DNA of 64,000 bases, from NCBI GenBank assembly GCA_934401915.1, contig CAKRSV010000004.1, positions 124,001 to 188,000 of the forward strand, read 5' to 3'. This stretch comes from an uncultured Lachnospiraceae bacterium. Its GTDB lineage: Bacteria > Bacillota > Clostridia > Lachnospirales > Lachnospiraceae. The notes under the pieces are model-generated. The model was not told the origin of the DNA. It worked only from the letters and a program-made list of their open reading frames with translations, and did no database searches. How positions within the stretch are numbered: the first letter of the stretch is position 1; the number at the start of each line of letters is the position of its first letter. Shown one piece after another: positions 41,740 to 51,196 of this stretch. Both the position numbers and the translations under genes were made by a program.

Positions 41740-42699
41740 ATGCCCATCTCAGAAAAAAGAAATGCAAATTTGATGAATCTGATCAAGCGGATGCACGGCG
41801 TTGTGGAGAATGTCGATATCGAAAAGCACCGTCAGTCGCAGGATCATTTTGGTGCCCTTCTGGGAAACGCGAGAGACACGATCGTTGAGGAGATCGAGAT
41901 CCCCTCTTTTCTGTGCGGAGAGACGCCCTGTGCGGCAAACGCGGCGCACGGCTGGCAGAGCGGTGCGACGATCCACGGCGAATGGACGAAGGTAGACCGC
42001 GCGCACATGAAGAAATATGTGGTCTTATATTGTCACGGCGGCGGATATTCTACGGGAAGCTGCGTCTATGCGCGCACGCTCACGGGAAAACTGGCGTCCA
42101 GCACCTCGATGGATGTGCTGAGCTTTGATTACCGCCTTGCGCCGGAGCATCCCTACCCGGCGGCGACACAGGACGCCATGCGCGTGTGGGACTATCTGAT
42201 GCTGCTTGGGTATGGGGCGAGAGATATCATCCTGGCGGGAGACTCGGCGGGAGGCAATCTGGCGTTGTCGCTGATGCTGCGTCTGAAGGCAGAGGGAAGA
42301 CTTTTGCCAAGAGGCGTGATCCTGATGTCGCCGTGGACGGATCTCACTTCCTCCGGCAAATCGCACAGCACAAGGGCGGATATCGATCCGGTGCTCAACG
42401 CGGCGTATCTGCAGGAGATGGTGACGAACTATGCCAAAGGGCAGGAGCTTACGGATCCCTATATCTCGCCGCTGTTTGGAGATTACGAGGGCTTTCCGCC
42501 GGTCTATATCCAGGTGGGAAACAATGAAGTGCTGCTGGACGATTCCGTCATGCTGTACAAGAAGCTCCTGAAGGCGAATGTCTCGGTCAAGCTGGATGTC
42601 TTTAAGGGAATGTGGCATGTGTTCCAGATGTCGCCTTTTAAGACGGCGTACGAGGCGATGGACAAAAATGCGGAATTTATCTATGACATTTGCAGATAA
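41740..42699 (+). CDS. Alpha/beta hydrolase of the HSL family
   Basis: Carboxylester hydrolase of 319 residues from the hormone-sensitive lipase group. The oxyanion-hole motif HGGGYSTG starts at His99, the nucleophile Ser169 lies in GDSAGGN, the acid is likely in YIQVGNNEVLLDDS, and the catalytic His in GMWHVFQ. No signal peptide, so it acts in the cytoplasm. ATG with GAGGAGG 11 bases upstream. It sits back-to-back with the acyltransferase-like gene, an arrangement that suggests balanced making and breaking of an ester, which remains unproven. Confidence 0.92.
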   Translation: MPISEKRNANLMNLIKRMHGVVENVDIEKHRQSQDHFGALLGNARDTIVEEIEIPSFLCGETPCAANAAHGWQSGATIHGEWTKVDRAHMKKYVVLYCHGGGYSTGSCVYARTLTGKLASSTSMDVLSFDYRLAPEHPYPAATQDAMRVWDYLMLLGYGARDIILAGDSAGGNLALSLMLRLKAEGRLLPRGVILMSPWTDLTSSGKSHSTRADIDPVLNAAYLQEMVTNYAKGQELTDPYISPLFGDYEGFPPVYIQVGNNEVLLDDSVMLYKKLLKANVSVKLDVFKGMWHVFQMSPFKTAYEAMDKNAEFIYDICR

Positions 42700-42802
42700 T
42701 TAAGGGAAATAAGTGATAAAATAGAAGATAAAAAAAGGATTTCACGCACCGGACGCGAATAATATCTTTAGGATGGTTGTTTTTTCGAAAGAGAAAGGCA
42801 CT

Positions 42803-43807
42803 ATGAATATAAGAGAAAGTTTGGAACAGTGGGAAAAAGAATATCTGAGTCCCTATGCGATGCTCAGTATGAATTCGAGGGGCAGGCTCAAGGAGGAGGA
42901 ACAGTGCGATATCCGTCCGGTTTTCCAGAGAGACCGGGACCGGATCATCCACAGCAAGTCTTTCCGGCGGCTGAAGGATAAGACACAGGTGTTTCTGACG
43001 CCGGAGGGCGATCATTACCGGACGAGACTGACGCACACGCTTGAGGTGAGCCAGACGGCGAGGACGATCGCGAAGGCGCTTCAGCTCAACGAGGATCTGG
43101 TGGAGGCGATCGCGCTCGGACATGATCTTGGGCACACGCCCTTTGGTCATGCGGGGGAGCGCGCGCTGAACAGGGCGTGTCCATACGGCTTTAAACACAA
43201 CGAGCAGAGTGTCAGAACCGTGGACATCCTGGAGAAGGACGGACAGGGGATCAATCTGACCTGGGAAGTGCGGGATGGCATCCTGAACCATCAGACGTCC
43301 AGCATGCCTTCGACGCTGGAGGGAAAGATCGTGCGTCTGTCGGATAAGATCGCCTACATTCATCACGATATGGACGATGCGATACGGGGCGGGATCCTGC
43401 AGGAGTCGGATGTGCCGCGTGAGATCTGTAAGGTGATCGGAGACAGCTGCGGAAAAAGGCTGGACTTTTTCATCCACAATATCGTGACCAACAGCAGAGG
43501 GAAGGACGACATCTGTATGTCGCCGGAGGCGGCGGAGGCCATGCAGGATATGCGGCGGTTCATGTTTGTCAACGTCTACAAGAATCCGGTGGCGAAGAGC
43601 GAGGAGAGCAAGGCGGAAAGCCTGATCGTGACGCTGTATGAGTATTATATGGATCACACGGAGCTGCTCCCCAAATTTCTGCTCAGACTCTACGACGGCG
43701 GCGAACCGCTGGAAAAGATCGTGTGCGACTACATAGGAGCCATGACCGACCGGTTTGCGATCGCACAGTATCAGGAGATTTACATACCTAAGACCTGGCA
43801 TGGCTGA
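42803..43807 (+). CDS. dgt: Deoxyguanosinetriphosphate triphosphohydrolase-like HD protein
   Basis: Cytoplasmic dNTPase of 334 residues, converting dGTP (or other dNTPs) to the nucleoside and triphosphate. The HD metal site is complete: RTRLTHTLEVSQ, ALGHDLGHTPFGHAGE and a later Asp in LSDKIAYIHHD. Length matches the shorter Dgt-like type. An upstream ATG at 42773 is possible, but MNIRESLEQWEKEYLSPYAM is the conserved start. It opens the dgt-dnaG-rpoD-trmK cluster, linking nucleotide pool control with replication and transcription. Confidence 0.93.
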   Translation: MNIRESLEQWEKEYLSPYAMLSMNSRGRLKEEEQCDIRPVFQRDRDRIIHSKSFRRLKDKTQVFLTPEGDHYRTRLTHTLEVSQTARTIAKALQLNEDLVEAIALGHDLGHTPFGHAGERALNRACPYGFKHNEQSVRTVDILEKDGQGINLTWEVRDGILNHQTSSMPSTLEGKIVRLSDKIAYIHHDMDDAIRGGILQESDVPREICKVIGDSCGKRLDFFIHNIVTNSRGKDDICMSPEAAEAMQDMRRFMFVNVYKNPVAKSEESKAESLIVTLYEYYMDHTELLPKFLLRLYDGGEPLEKIVCDYIGAMTDRFAIAQYQEIYIPKTWHG

Positions 43808-43840
43808 TTGTTTATATTGCAGAAGGAAATGGTTGGAAGA

Positions 43841-45613
43841 ATGTTTTATCCAGATGAGCTGATCGAAGAGATCAGGATGAAAAATGATATCGTGGATGTA
43901 GTATCCGGCTATGTAAAGATACAGAAGAAGGGCAACAGTTATTTTGGACTCTGCCCGTTTCACAATGAAAAATCGCCTTCCTTTTCCGTATCCGGAGCCA
44001 AGCAGATGTTTTACTGCTTCGGGTGCGGGGCAGGCGGAAATGTGATCACCTTTATCATGAAATATGAAAACGCCACCTTTCAGGAGGCGGTAAAGATGCT
44101 GGCCGAGCGGGCGGGCGTCGCGCTGCCGGAAGCCGAATACTCCGAGGAGGCAAAGCGCAGGGAGAGCCGGCGCAGTGTGCTTCTGGAGATCAACAAGGAG
44201 GCGGCGCGCTATTTCTACTACCTGCTGCGGTCGCCCAAGGGAAGGACAGGCTATCAGTATCTGGCGGGCAGAAAGCTGACGGATGAGACGATGAAGAAGT
44301 TCGGACTCGGCTTTGCAGACGGAGCGGGGAGCGACCTGACGGCGTATCTGAGATCCAAGGGCTACAAGGACGAGCTGATAAAGGAATCCGGGCTGATCGG
44401 CTTTGATGAAAAGCGGGGGATGCACGACAAGTTCTGGAACCGGGTCATGTTTCCGATCCAGGACAGCAATCACCGGGTGATCGGTTTTGGCGGCCGCGTG
44501 ATGGGCGATGCGAAGCCCAAGTATCTGAACTCGCCGGAGACGATGATCTTTGACAAGAGCAGAAATCTTTACGGACTGAATTTTGCCAGAACGTCCCGCA
44601 AAGGAAATATGATCCTCTGCGAGGGATACATGGATGTGATCGCGATGCACCAGGCGGGCTTTACACAGGCAGTCGCCTCGCTCGGGACGGCGTTCACGAT
44701 CGGACAGGCGGGACTTCTGAAAAGGTATTGCGAGGAAGTGCTGCTGGCGTATGACAGCGACGGCGCGGGTGTGAACGCGGCGCTGCGGGCGATCGGGATC
44801 CTCAAGGAGGCGGGGATCCGCGGAAAGGTGATCAATATGCGGCCCTACAAGGACCCGGATGAATTCATCAAGAATCTGGGGACGGAGGCGTTTCAGGAGA
44901 GGATCGAGCAGGCGGAGAACAGCTTCTTCTTTGAACTGCGGATCCTGCAGGGAAACTACCAGATGGAGGATCCCGAATCCAAGACGCAGTTCCACCGGGA
45001 GATCGCGAAGAAGCTCTGTGGCTTCGAGGAAGAGGTAGAGCGCGAGAATTACATTCAGGCGGTGGCGGAAAAATACCATATCGGCTATGATAATCTGCGC
45101 AAGCTGGTCAATTCCTATGCGGCGCGGACTGGGCTGGTGCAGCCGGTGACCAGACCGAAGTCGGCGGTGACGAAGAAAAACACACCGGAAGAGAACGCCA
45201 AGCGTTCGCAGAGGCTTCTCCTGACCTGGATCACGGAGGAACCGGAGTTATATCAGAAGATCAGGCCCTATATCAACGCGGAGGACTTTACCGACGAGCT
45301 GTACCGTCAGGTGGCGGACAGGCTTTTCCGGGATCTGGAGGCCGGGCAGTTTCAGCCGGCTGGTATCATCAGTGCCTTTGAAGAGGAGGATGAACAGAGA
45401 GTCGTCGCGGAGATTTTTAATACAAAGCTGGAAGAGATCACGACGCAGCAGGAGAAGGAAAAGGCATTTCACGACATTCTCTACGCAGTCAAAAATAACA
45501 GTTTTGAATACTATTCAGGAAAAATGGGAGCGGACATGAACGCGCTCCAGAAAGTGATTTCCGGCAAAAAGGCGCTGGAAGAGCTTGGTAAAACGCATAT
45601 TTCCCTGGCATAA
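43841..45613 (+). CDS. dnaG: DNA primase
   Basis: Primase of about 590 residues that lays RNA primers for replication. The N-terminal zinc finger is CPFH...CFGCGAGG (CHC2 type), the TOPRIM core has VLLCEGYMDVIAMHQAG and YDSDGAGVNAALRA, and the C-terminal helicase-binding region follows a linker near residue 430. The start is uncertain: MFYPDELIEEIRMKND at 43841 is the conserved beginning, while ATG 43829 or a TTG at 43808, adjoining the dgt stop, are alternatives with AAGGA nearby. Operon member between dgt and rpoD. Confidence 0.95.
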   Translation: MFYPDELIEEIRMKNDIVDVVSGYVKIQKKGNSYFGLCPFHNEKSPSFSVSGAKQMFYCFGCGAGGNVITFIMKYENATFQEAVKMLAERAGVALPEAEYSEEAKRRESRRSVLLEINKEAARYFYYLLRSPKGRTGYQYLAGRKLTDETMKKFGLGFADGAGSDLTAYLRSKGYKDELIKESGLIGFDEKRGMHDKFWNRVMFPIQDSNHRVIGFGGRVMGDAKPKYLNSPETMIFDKSRNLYGLNFARTSRKGNMILCEGYMDVIAMHQAGFTQAVASLGTAFTIGQAGLLKRYCEEVLLAYDSDGAGVNAALRAIGILKEAGIRGKVINMRPYKDPDEFIKNLGTEAFQERIEQAENSFFFELRILQGNYQMEDPESKTQFHREIAKKLCGFEEEVERENYIQAVAEKYHIGYDNLRKLVNSYAARTGLVQPVTRPKSAVTKKNTPEENAKRSQRLLLTWITEEPELYQKIRPYINAEDFTDELYRQVADRLFRDLEAGQFQPAGIISAFEEEDEQRVVAEIFNTKLEEITTQQEKEKAFHDILYAVKNNSFEYYSGKMGADMNALQKVISGKKALEELGKTHISLA

Positions 45614-45647
45614 GGGGTAAGCTAACACAGGAAGGATGGACCAAACA

Positions 45648-46760
45648 ATGGACGAAAATGTACAGGCAAAGTTTGAAGAGCGGCTGAAGGAGCTCTTGGC
45701 TGTTGCGAAGAAGAAAAAGAATGTGCTGGAGTATCAGGAGATCAACGATTTCTTTGCGGATCTTACGCTGGAGGAAGAACAGTTTGACCGGATCCTCGAG
45801 ACTCTGGAGCAGAATAATGTGGATGTACTGCGCATCACAGAGGACGACGATGATGCAGACGAGGAGATCCTTCTGTCGGAAGAGGACGAGGTGGATGTGG
45901 AGAACATTGACCTTTCCGTGCCGGACGGTGTCAGCATTGAAGACCCCGTCAGAATGTATCTGAAAGAGATCGGTAAGGTCCCGCTGCTTTCCGCAGAGGA
46001 AGAGATCGAGCTTGCCAAGAAGATGGAGATGGGCGACGAGGAGGCCAAAAAGCGTCTTGCGGAGGCGAACCTTCGTCTGGTAGTCAGCATTGCCAAGCGC
46101 TATGTGGGGCGCGGCATGCTTTTCCTGGATCTGATCCAGGAGGGAAATCTCGGTCTGATCAAGGCGGTAGAGAAATTCGATTACCGCAAAGGATATAAAT
46201 TTTCAACCTATGCAACCTGGTGGATCCGTCAGGCGATCACCAGAGCGATCGCGGATCAGGCGAGAACCATCCGTATTCCCGTGCATATGGTGGAGACGAT
46301 CAACAAGCTCATCCGTGTGAGCAGACAGCTTTTGCAGGAGCTGGGGCGTGAACCTACCCCGGAGGAGATCGCAGAGCAGATGAATATGCCGGTCGAGAGA
46401 GTGCGTGAGATCCTGAAGATCTCGCAGGAGCCGGTTTCTCTTGAGACGCCGATCGGTGAGGAGGAGGACAGCCATCTGGGTGACTTTATCCAGGATGACA
46501 ATGTTCCGGTTCCGGCGGACGCCGCTGCGTTCACGCTGCTCAAGGAACAGCTTGTCGAGGTGCTGGGAACCCTTACGGAGAGAGAGCAGAAGGTGCTCCG
46601 TCTGCGGTTTGGTCTGGACGACGGAAGAGCCAGAACACTGGAAGAGGTTGGAAAGGAATTCAACGTTACCAGAGAGCGTATCCGTCAGATCGAGGCGAAG
46701 GCGCTCAGAAAGCTGCGCCATCCGAGCAGAAGCCGCAAACTCAAGGATTATCTGGATTGA
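45648..46760 (+). CDS. rpoD: Primary RNA polymerase sigma factor
   Basis: Housekeeping sigma-70 factor of 370 residues (ATG at 45636 is possible, giving 374). The N-terminal region 1.1 is short and acidic ([17 protein letters not shown]), as in Firmicutes. Region 1.2/2 shows [54 protein letters not shown]; region 3 [18 protein letters not shown]; region 4 [27 protein letters not shown]. It follows dnaG by 34 bases and overlaps the start of trmK by one base, so the three are co-transcribed. Confidence 0.97.
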   Translation: MDENVQAKFEERLKELLAVAKKKKNVLEYQEINDFFADLTLEEEQFDRILETLEQNNVDVLRITEDDDDADEEILLSEEDEVDVENIDLSVPDGVSIEDPVRMYLKEIGKVPLLSAEEEIELAKKMEMGDEEAKKRLAEANLRLVVSIAKRYVGRGMLFLDLIQEGNLGLIKAVEKFDYRKGYKFSTYATWWIRQAITRAIADQARTIRIPVHMVETINKLIRVSRQLLQELGREPTPEEIAEQMNMPVERVREILKISQEPVSLETPIGEEEDSHLGDFIQDDNVPVPADAAAFTLLKEQLVEVLGTLTEREQKVLRLRFGLDDGRARTLEEVGKEFNVTRERIRQIEAKALRKLRHPSRSRKLKDYLD

Positions 46761-47497
46761 TGGGCGAGGTTGTTTTATCCGCGCGGATGCAGGCGGTGGC
46801 AGACCTGGTCACCAGAGGAAACCGGGTGTGCGACGTGGGCTGCGATCACGGCTTTGTCTCGATCTATCTGGCACAGCAGGGCGTCAGTCCACAGATCCTT
46901 GCGATGGATGTACGGTCAGGACCGCTGCAGGCGGCCAGGGAGCATATCTTAGCATACGGACTGGAGCATATCATTGAGACGAGATTGTCGGATGGTTTAC
47001 ATAACTTCGGATGTGGCGAAGCGGATTCCCTGATCTGTGCGGGAATGGGAGGAAGGCTTATGATGCGGATCCTGACGGATGACCGCGAAAAGACAGATTC
47101 CTTCCGGGAACTGATCCTCCAGCCGCAGTCGGAGCTGGAATGGTTCCGGCGAACGCTGTACGCCGAGGGATATTGTGTCAGCGCGGAGAATATGATAGAG
47201 GAAGACGGAAAATTTTACCCGATGATGCGCGCGGTAAAAGCGGAGGCGAAGGACGGCGGAAACGGTGATGAAAACCTGCAGAAACTGGAATTCCGATATG
47301 GAAGCCTCCTGCTCCGGAACCGGTCGCCGGTTCTGATCCGTTTTCTTGAGAAAGAGCAGAAAAACTATGAGAAGATCCTGGACAGTCTGAAAAAGCAGGG
47401 GATCGAGAAGGAAGAACGCAAAAATCGTTATGGGGAGATAGAGGCGCTTTTGCGGGAGACAAGGCGGGCGCTTTCCATGATGCAGCAAAAGGGATAA
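46760..47497 (+). CDS. trmK: tRNA (adenine(22)-N1)-methyltransferase TrmK
   Basis: SAM-dependent methyltransferase of 245 residues that modifies A22 in bacterial tRNAs. The SAM loop reads VCDVGCDHGFVSIYLAQ, and the family motif CAGMGGRLM lies near residue 95. A helical C-terminal part (about 165-245, with LEKEQKNYEKILDSLKKQ) is typical. Its ATG overlaps the rpoD stop (TGATG), a translational coupling common in Firmicutes. It precedes the nucleoside kinase gene by 14 bases. Confidence 0.92.
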   Translation: MGEVVLSARMQAVADLVTRGNRVCDVGCDHGFVSIYLAQQGVSPQILAMDVRSGPLQAAREHILAYGLEHIIETRLSDGLHNFGCGEADSLICAGMGGRLMMRILTDDREKTDSFRELILQPQSELEWFRRTLYAEGYCVSAENMIEEDGKFYPMMRAVKAEAKDGGNGDENLQKLEFRYGSLLLRNRSPVLIRFLEKEQKNYEKILDSLKKQGIEKEERKNRYGEIEALLRETRRALSMMQQKG

Positions 47498-47511
47498 GGA
47501 GGGAATTGCCT

Positions 47512-49167
47512 ATGGTTACGATCAGAATTGCCGGAGAGGAAAAACTCTATGAGGATGGGATCAAGTACGAGATCATCGCGCAGGAGTATCAGAACAATTA
47601 CACCAGTCCGATCGCGCTGGTGACGGTCAACGGAAAGATCCGGGAGCTGATGAAGCGGGTGGACAGAGACTGCGAACTTGACTTCATTACATACAGTGAT
47701 ATGATAGGCCATAAGACCTATGTGCGCTCGGCGGTGATGCTGATGATGAAGGCCATCAAGGATGTGGCAGGCATGGAGGCAGCCGCAAACGTGAAGGTCG
47801 AATTTACCATCGGTCCCGGCTATTATTGCAGCTTCAAGAACGGACTGCATCTGGACGCTGCTACCATCGAGAAGGTCAAAGACCGTATGGGAGAGCTGGC
47901 GGATATGGATATGCTGGTGACGAAGAAGGCGTATCCGGCAGAGGAGGCCATCGCCCTGTTTGAGGCGCTGGGGATGAAGGATAAGGTTTCCCTGTTCCGT
48001 TACCGCAGAAGCTCGAATATCAATGTGTACTGCCTCGGAGATTACTACGATTACTACTACGGCTATATGATGCCGAGCACGGGATATGTGAAGTGGTTTG
48101 ACCTCATGCCCTATGAAAACGGCATGGTTCTGGTTCTGCCGGAAAAGGAAGAACCGGAGGTGCTGCCGGAGTTTGTACCCAGAAAGCAGCTCTTTAAGAC
48201 GCTGATGCAGGCGTGTGACTGGAACCGCGAGATGCGGATCGATACGGTAGGCGATCTGAACAATGAGATCTGCCGGGGGAATATCTCGGACATCATCCTG
48301 GTTCAGGAGGCTTTGCAGGAGAGAAGGATCGGCGAGATCGCAAGGGACATTGCGAGCAGAAAAGGTGTCAAGTTTGTTATGATCGCCGGCCCGTCGTCGT
48401 CCGGAAAGACGACCTTTTCCCACAGGCTGTCCATCCAGCTCCGCACCTACGGCCTCAGACCGCATCCGATCGCGCTGGACAATTATTATCTCAATCACGA
48501 TCAGACGCCGATCGACGAGGACGGCAACCCCGACTATGAATGTCTGGAGGCGCTGGACGTCGAGCAGTTTAATCAGGATATGAGCAGGCTGCTGGCAGGC
48601 GAGAGTGTAAAACTGCCGATATTCAACTTTAAGACCGGAAAGCGGGAGTATCCCTCCAAGGCGACTACGCTTGAGGAGGACGATATCCTTGTCATCGAGG
48701 GGATCCACGGACTGAATGAAAAGATGTCCTACACCCTGCCGGTCGAAAGCAAATATAAGATCTATATCAGCGCGCTGACAACGCTCAACATCGACGAGCA
48801 CAACCGGATCCCGACGACGGACGGCAGACTGCTCAGAAGAATGGTCAGAGATGCGAGAACCAGAGGAACCTCGGCGCAGAAGACGATTGCTATGTGGGCC
48901 TCCGTCAGGAGAGGGGAGGAAAAGTACATCTTCCCGTTCCAGGAGGAGGCGGATGCCATGTTCAATTCGGCGATGATCTATGAGCTGGCGGTGCTCAAGC
49001 AGTATGCGGAGCCGCTGCTGTTCAGTATTCAGAAGGGAACACCGGAATACTACGAGGCGAAGCGGCTGTTAAAATTCCTGGAATATTTTCTGGGGATCAG
49101 CAGCGAGGGACTGCCAAACAATTCCCTGTGCAGGGAATTTGTCGGCGGAAGCTGCTTTGATGTGTAA
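47512..49167 (+). CDS. Nucleoside kinase with N-terminal TGS-like region (uridine kinase family)
   Basis: Cytoplasmic protein of 551 residues. The first 65 residues form a TGS-like domain (MVTIRIAGEEKLYEDGIKYEII), followed by a threonyl-tRNA-synthetase-like additional domain with KAYPAEEAIALFEALGMKDKVSLFRYRR, and a C-terminal P-loop kinase with GPSSSGKTTF (Gly293 to Thr300) and VIEGIHGLNEKM. The kinase part resembles uridine/phosphoribulokinase enzymes, while the N terminus suggests binding to RNA or a regulatory ligand. ATG has AGGAGGG eight bases upstream. It takes the place after trmK that is often held by the Nif3-family gene. Confidence 0.9.
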   Translation: MVTIRIAGEEKLYEDGIKYEIIAQEYQNNYTSPIALVTVNGKIRELMKRVDRDCELDFITYSDMIGHKTYVRSAVMLMMKAIKDVAGMEAAANVKVEFTIGPGYYCSFKNGLHLDAATIEKVKDRMGELADMDMLVTKKAYPAEEAIALFEALGMKDKVSLFRYRRSSNINVYCLGDYYDYYYGYMMPSTGYVKWFDLMPYENGMVLVLPEKEEPEVLPEFVPRKQLFKTLMQACDWNREMRIDTVGDLNNEICRGNISDIILVQEALQERRIGEIARDIASRKGVKFVMIAGPSSSGKTTFSHRLSIQLRTYGLRPHPIALDNYYLNHDQTPIDEDGNPDYECLEALDVEQFNQDMSRLLAGESVKLPIFNFKTGKREYPSKATTLEEDDILVIEGIHGLNEKMSYTLPVESKYKIYISALTTLNIDEHNRIPTTDGRLLRRMVRDARTRGTSAQKTIAMWASVRRGEEKYIFPFQEEADAMFNSAMIYELAVLKQYAEPLLFSIQKGTPEYYEAKRLLKFLEYFLGISSEGLPNNSLCREFVGGSCFDV

Positions 49168-49187
49168 AAACCTGACAAAGGGATCAT

Positions 49188-49554
49188 AACTAAGTAGGAC
49201 AAATGATCGCGGCTGCACAGACGAAAGGGTGCAGGTGAGGAAAGTCCGGGCTTCACAGGGCAGGATGCCGGATAACGTCCGGTGGAGGCGACTCCAAGGC
49301 TAGTGCAATAGAAAAGAAACCGCCACAGATTATGCCTGGCATAGTCGTGTGGTAAGGGTGGAATGGCAGTGTAAGAGACTACCGCTGTGCTGGTAACAGC
49401 ATGGGCTGTGTAAACCCCATCCGAAGCAAGACCAAAACGAAAGCGACAGATTTGCCCGATCTGCTTTCAGGTAGGTCGCTCGAGATCATCGGCAACGATG
49501 GTCCTGGATAGATGATCATTCACGACATAACCCGGCTTATCGTTCTGCTTAGTT
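49188..49554 (+). ncRNA. rnpB: RNase P RNA, class A
   Basis: Catalytic RNA of RNase P, which trims tRNA 5' ends. Terminal pairing P1 joins AACTAAGTAGGAC (49188-49200) to GTTCTGCTTAGTT (49542-49554) with wobble pairs. Conserved elements are in place: GAGGAAAGTCCGGGCT near 49237-49252, the AGACTACCG region near 49376, GCATGGGCTGTGTAAACCCC at about 49401-49420, and the 3' conserved ACATAACCCGGCTTATCG near 49525-49542. A hairpin terminator follows. Confidence 0.97.
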
Positions 49555-49563
49555 TGTATCATA

Positions 49564-49590
49564 AGGGGCTTCGATCCGTTCGAAGCCCCT
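49564..49590 (+). terminator. Hairpin terminator after rnpB
   Basis: AGGGGCTTCGA / TCGAAGCCCCT stem (49564-49590), 10-11 bp, with a short loop. The following tract is TAGCAATAG, so the T run is weak. Confidence 0.7.
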
Positions 49591-49661
49591 TAGCAATAGA
49601 TAGAATTATCGCCTGAAAAGAAGGAATGGACCGCTCAGAGTATGCGGGCGGAGGATGAAAA

Positions 49662-50465
49662 TTGACAGGTATTCATAGAAAAAGAAAAAATCGAAGGATC
49701 CTGCTGCTTGCCGTGCTGCTGCTTTTTTCAGGAAAAGAGGTAAAGGCGGCGCAGGAGGAGAGCGTTTATCCGCATCTGATCCAGACCGTTTCAGACCGGG
49801 ATATCAGCGAAGGACTGGCGGTGCTTGGATTTGCCGCGACGGAGCTTGCCGGAAGCGAAGAACCGGAGCAGGTCTATGAGGCGGTGAAAGACAGTGTCGT
49901 GCGGCTGGATATGGGGAAAGCCTATGGAAGCGGCGTCGTATGGCAGTTTACACCCGGCTATGCGGTGATCGCGACGAATGCGCATGTGCTGGAATTCTGG
50001 GATGACCGGACAGGCGTAGTGTGCTTTGCGCAGGGCTTTCAGAAGGGAGCGCAGCTCGCGGGAGTTTCCACATACAGTGATGTGGGATTTCTGAAAATAG
50101 AGCTGGACAGCTTCGGGGACGAGCAGCTCACGCAGCTAAGGCAGGTCAACACCGGACAGGAAGCCGGGCTGCCGCAGACGAAAGCCGGAGAGAGGATCAT
50201 GCAGATAGGCGCCGGAGCCGATGAGACAGAATGGATCTGCACACAGGGGACGCTGGAGGATCTGGCTTTTTATATACCGGATCTGGGAGCGGAGATGCTT
50301 TACTGCGCCGCCCAGGCAAAGGAGGGAATGTCCGGAGGGGGAACCTTTGATCACTATGGACGGTATATCGGGATGCTGACCGGCGGAACGGACTACCGGG
50401 AGACAGCGAGCATCCCGGCACAGGTGGTCGCGGAGGCATACGAGGAAGTCTGTGCAGGATATTGA
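49662..50465 (+). CDS. Secreted trypsin-like serine protease
   Basis: Exported S1-type protease of 267 residues. A basic start and hydrophobic RILLLAVLLLFSGKEVKA form a signal peptide. The triad is recognisable: His108 in TNAHVLEF, Asp140 in YSDVGFLKI, Ser224 in KEGMSGGGTF. There is no PDZ domain, so it is simpler than HtrA. The start is TTG with GGAGG eight bases upstream. It lies 32 bases before an ABC transporter ATPase, possibly in one transcript. Physiological substrate unknown. Confidence 0.85.
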   Translation: MTGIHRKRKNRRILLLAVLLLFSGKEVKAAQEESVYPHLIQTVSDRDISEGLAVLGFAATELAGSEEPEQVYEAVKDSVVRLDMGKAYGSGVVWQFTPGYAVIATNAHVLEFWDDRTGVVCFAQGFQKGAQLAGVSTYSDVGFLKIELDSFGDEQLTQLRQVNTGQEAGLPQTKAGERIMQIGAGADETEWICTQGTLEDLAFYIPDLGAEMLYCAAQAKEGMSGGGTFDHYGRYIGMLTGGTDYRETASIPAQVVAEAYEEVCAGY

Positions 50466-50497
50466 TAGAGGATACACAGAAGAAAAGGAGGTACAGG

Positions 50498-51196
50498 ATG
50501 GCATCGATAGTACAGTGTATGGGACTGACAAAAAGCTACGGCGGGAAGCTGGCTTTGAATCAGATTTATCTGAATCTTGAGAGAGGAAGGATCATCGGTC
50601 TGCTTGGGCCGAACGGAAGTGGAAAGTCGACGCTGATCAAGCTGATGAACGGTCTGCTGAAACCCTCTGCCGGGGAGATCCTGATCGATGGACAGCGGCC
50701 GGGGACCGATTCGAAGGCGAAGATCTCTTATCTTCCGGAGCGGACGTATCTTCCCGGAGGAATGAAGGTGATCGAGGTCGTGCAGTATTTTCAGGATTTC
50801 TACGCGGACTTTCGCGTGGAGAGAGCCTATGATATGCTGTCGAGACTGCAGATCCCGCCGAATGAGCGGCTGAAGAATCTTTCGAAGGGAATGAAGGAAA
50901 AAGTACAGCTTGTGCTGGTCATGAGCAGGGATGCGCAGCTTTATGTGCTGGATGAGCCGATCGCTGGCGTGGATCCGGCGTCAAGAGATTATATCCTGCA
51001 CACCGTCCTGAACAATTATAACCGCAATGCAACGATCCTGCTTTCAACCCACCTGATCTCCGATGTGGAGCGTATTCTGGACGAGGTCGTGTTCATCAAG
51101 TACGGAAATATCATTCTGCAGGCTCCGGCGGAGCAGATCAGAGCGCGGGAAGGAAAATCGATCGACCGCTTTTTCAGGGAGGTGTTTGCATGTTAG
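50498..51196 (+). CDS. ABC transporter ATP-binding protein
   Basis: Cytoplasmic ATPase subunit of 232 residues. Walker A GPNGSGKS (Gly37-Ser44), Q-loop in EVVQYFQDFY region, signature LSKGMKEK, Walker B LYVLDEPIAGVDP and the H-loop STHLISDVE are all present. It resembles YtrB/BcrA-type exporters. ATG follows AGGAGGTACAGG. Its stop overlaps the start of the membrane partner by seven bases, indicating tight coupling. Substrate unknown. Confidence 0.92.
   Translation: MASIVQCMGLTKSYGGKLALNQIYLNLERGRIIGLLGPNGSGKSTLIKLMNGLLKPSAGEILIDGQRPGTDSKAKISYLPERTYLPGGMKVIEVVQYFQDFYADFRVERAYDMLSRLQIPPNERLKNLSKGMKEKVQLVLVMSRDAQLYVLDEPIAGVDPASRDYILHTVLNNYNRNATILLSTHLISDVERILDEVVFIKYGNIILQAPAEQIRAREGKSIDRFFREVFAC

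Noticed and set aside
42677..45079. Minus-strand 800-codon open frame opposite dgt and dnaG
   Set aside because: It runs antisense to two conserved core genes and has no recognisable motif or ribosome site; high GC makes such frames common.
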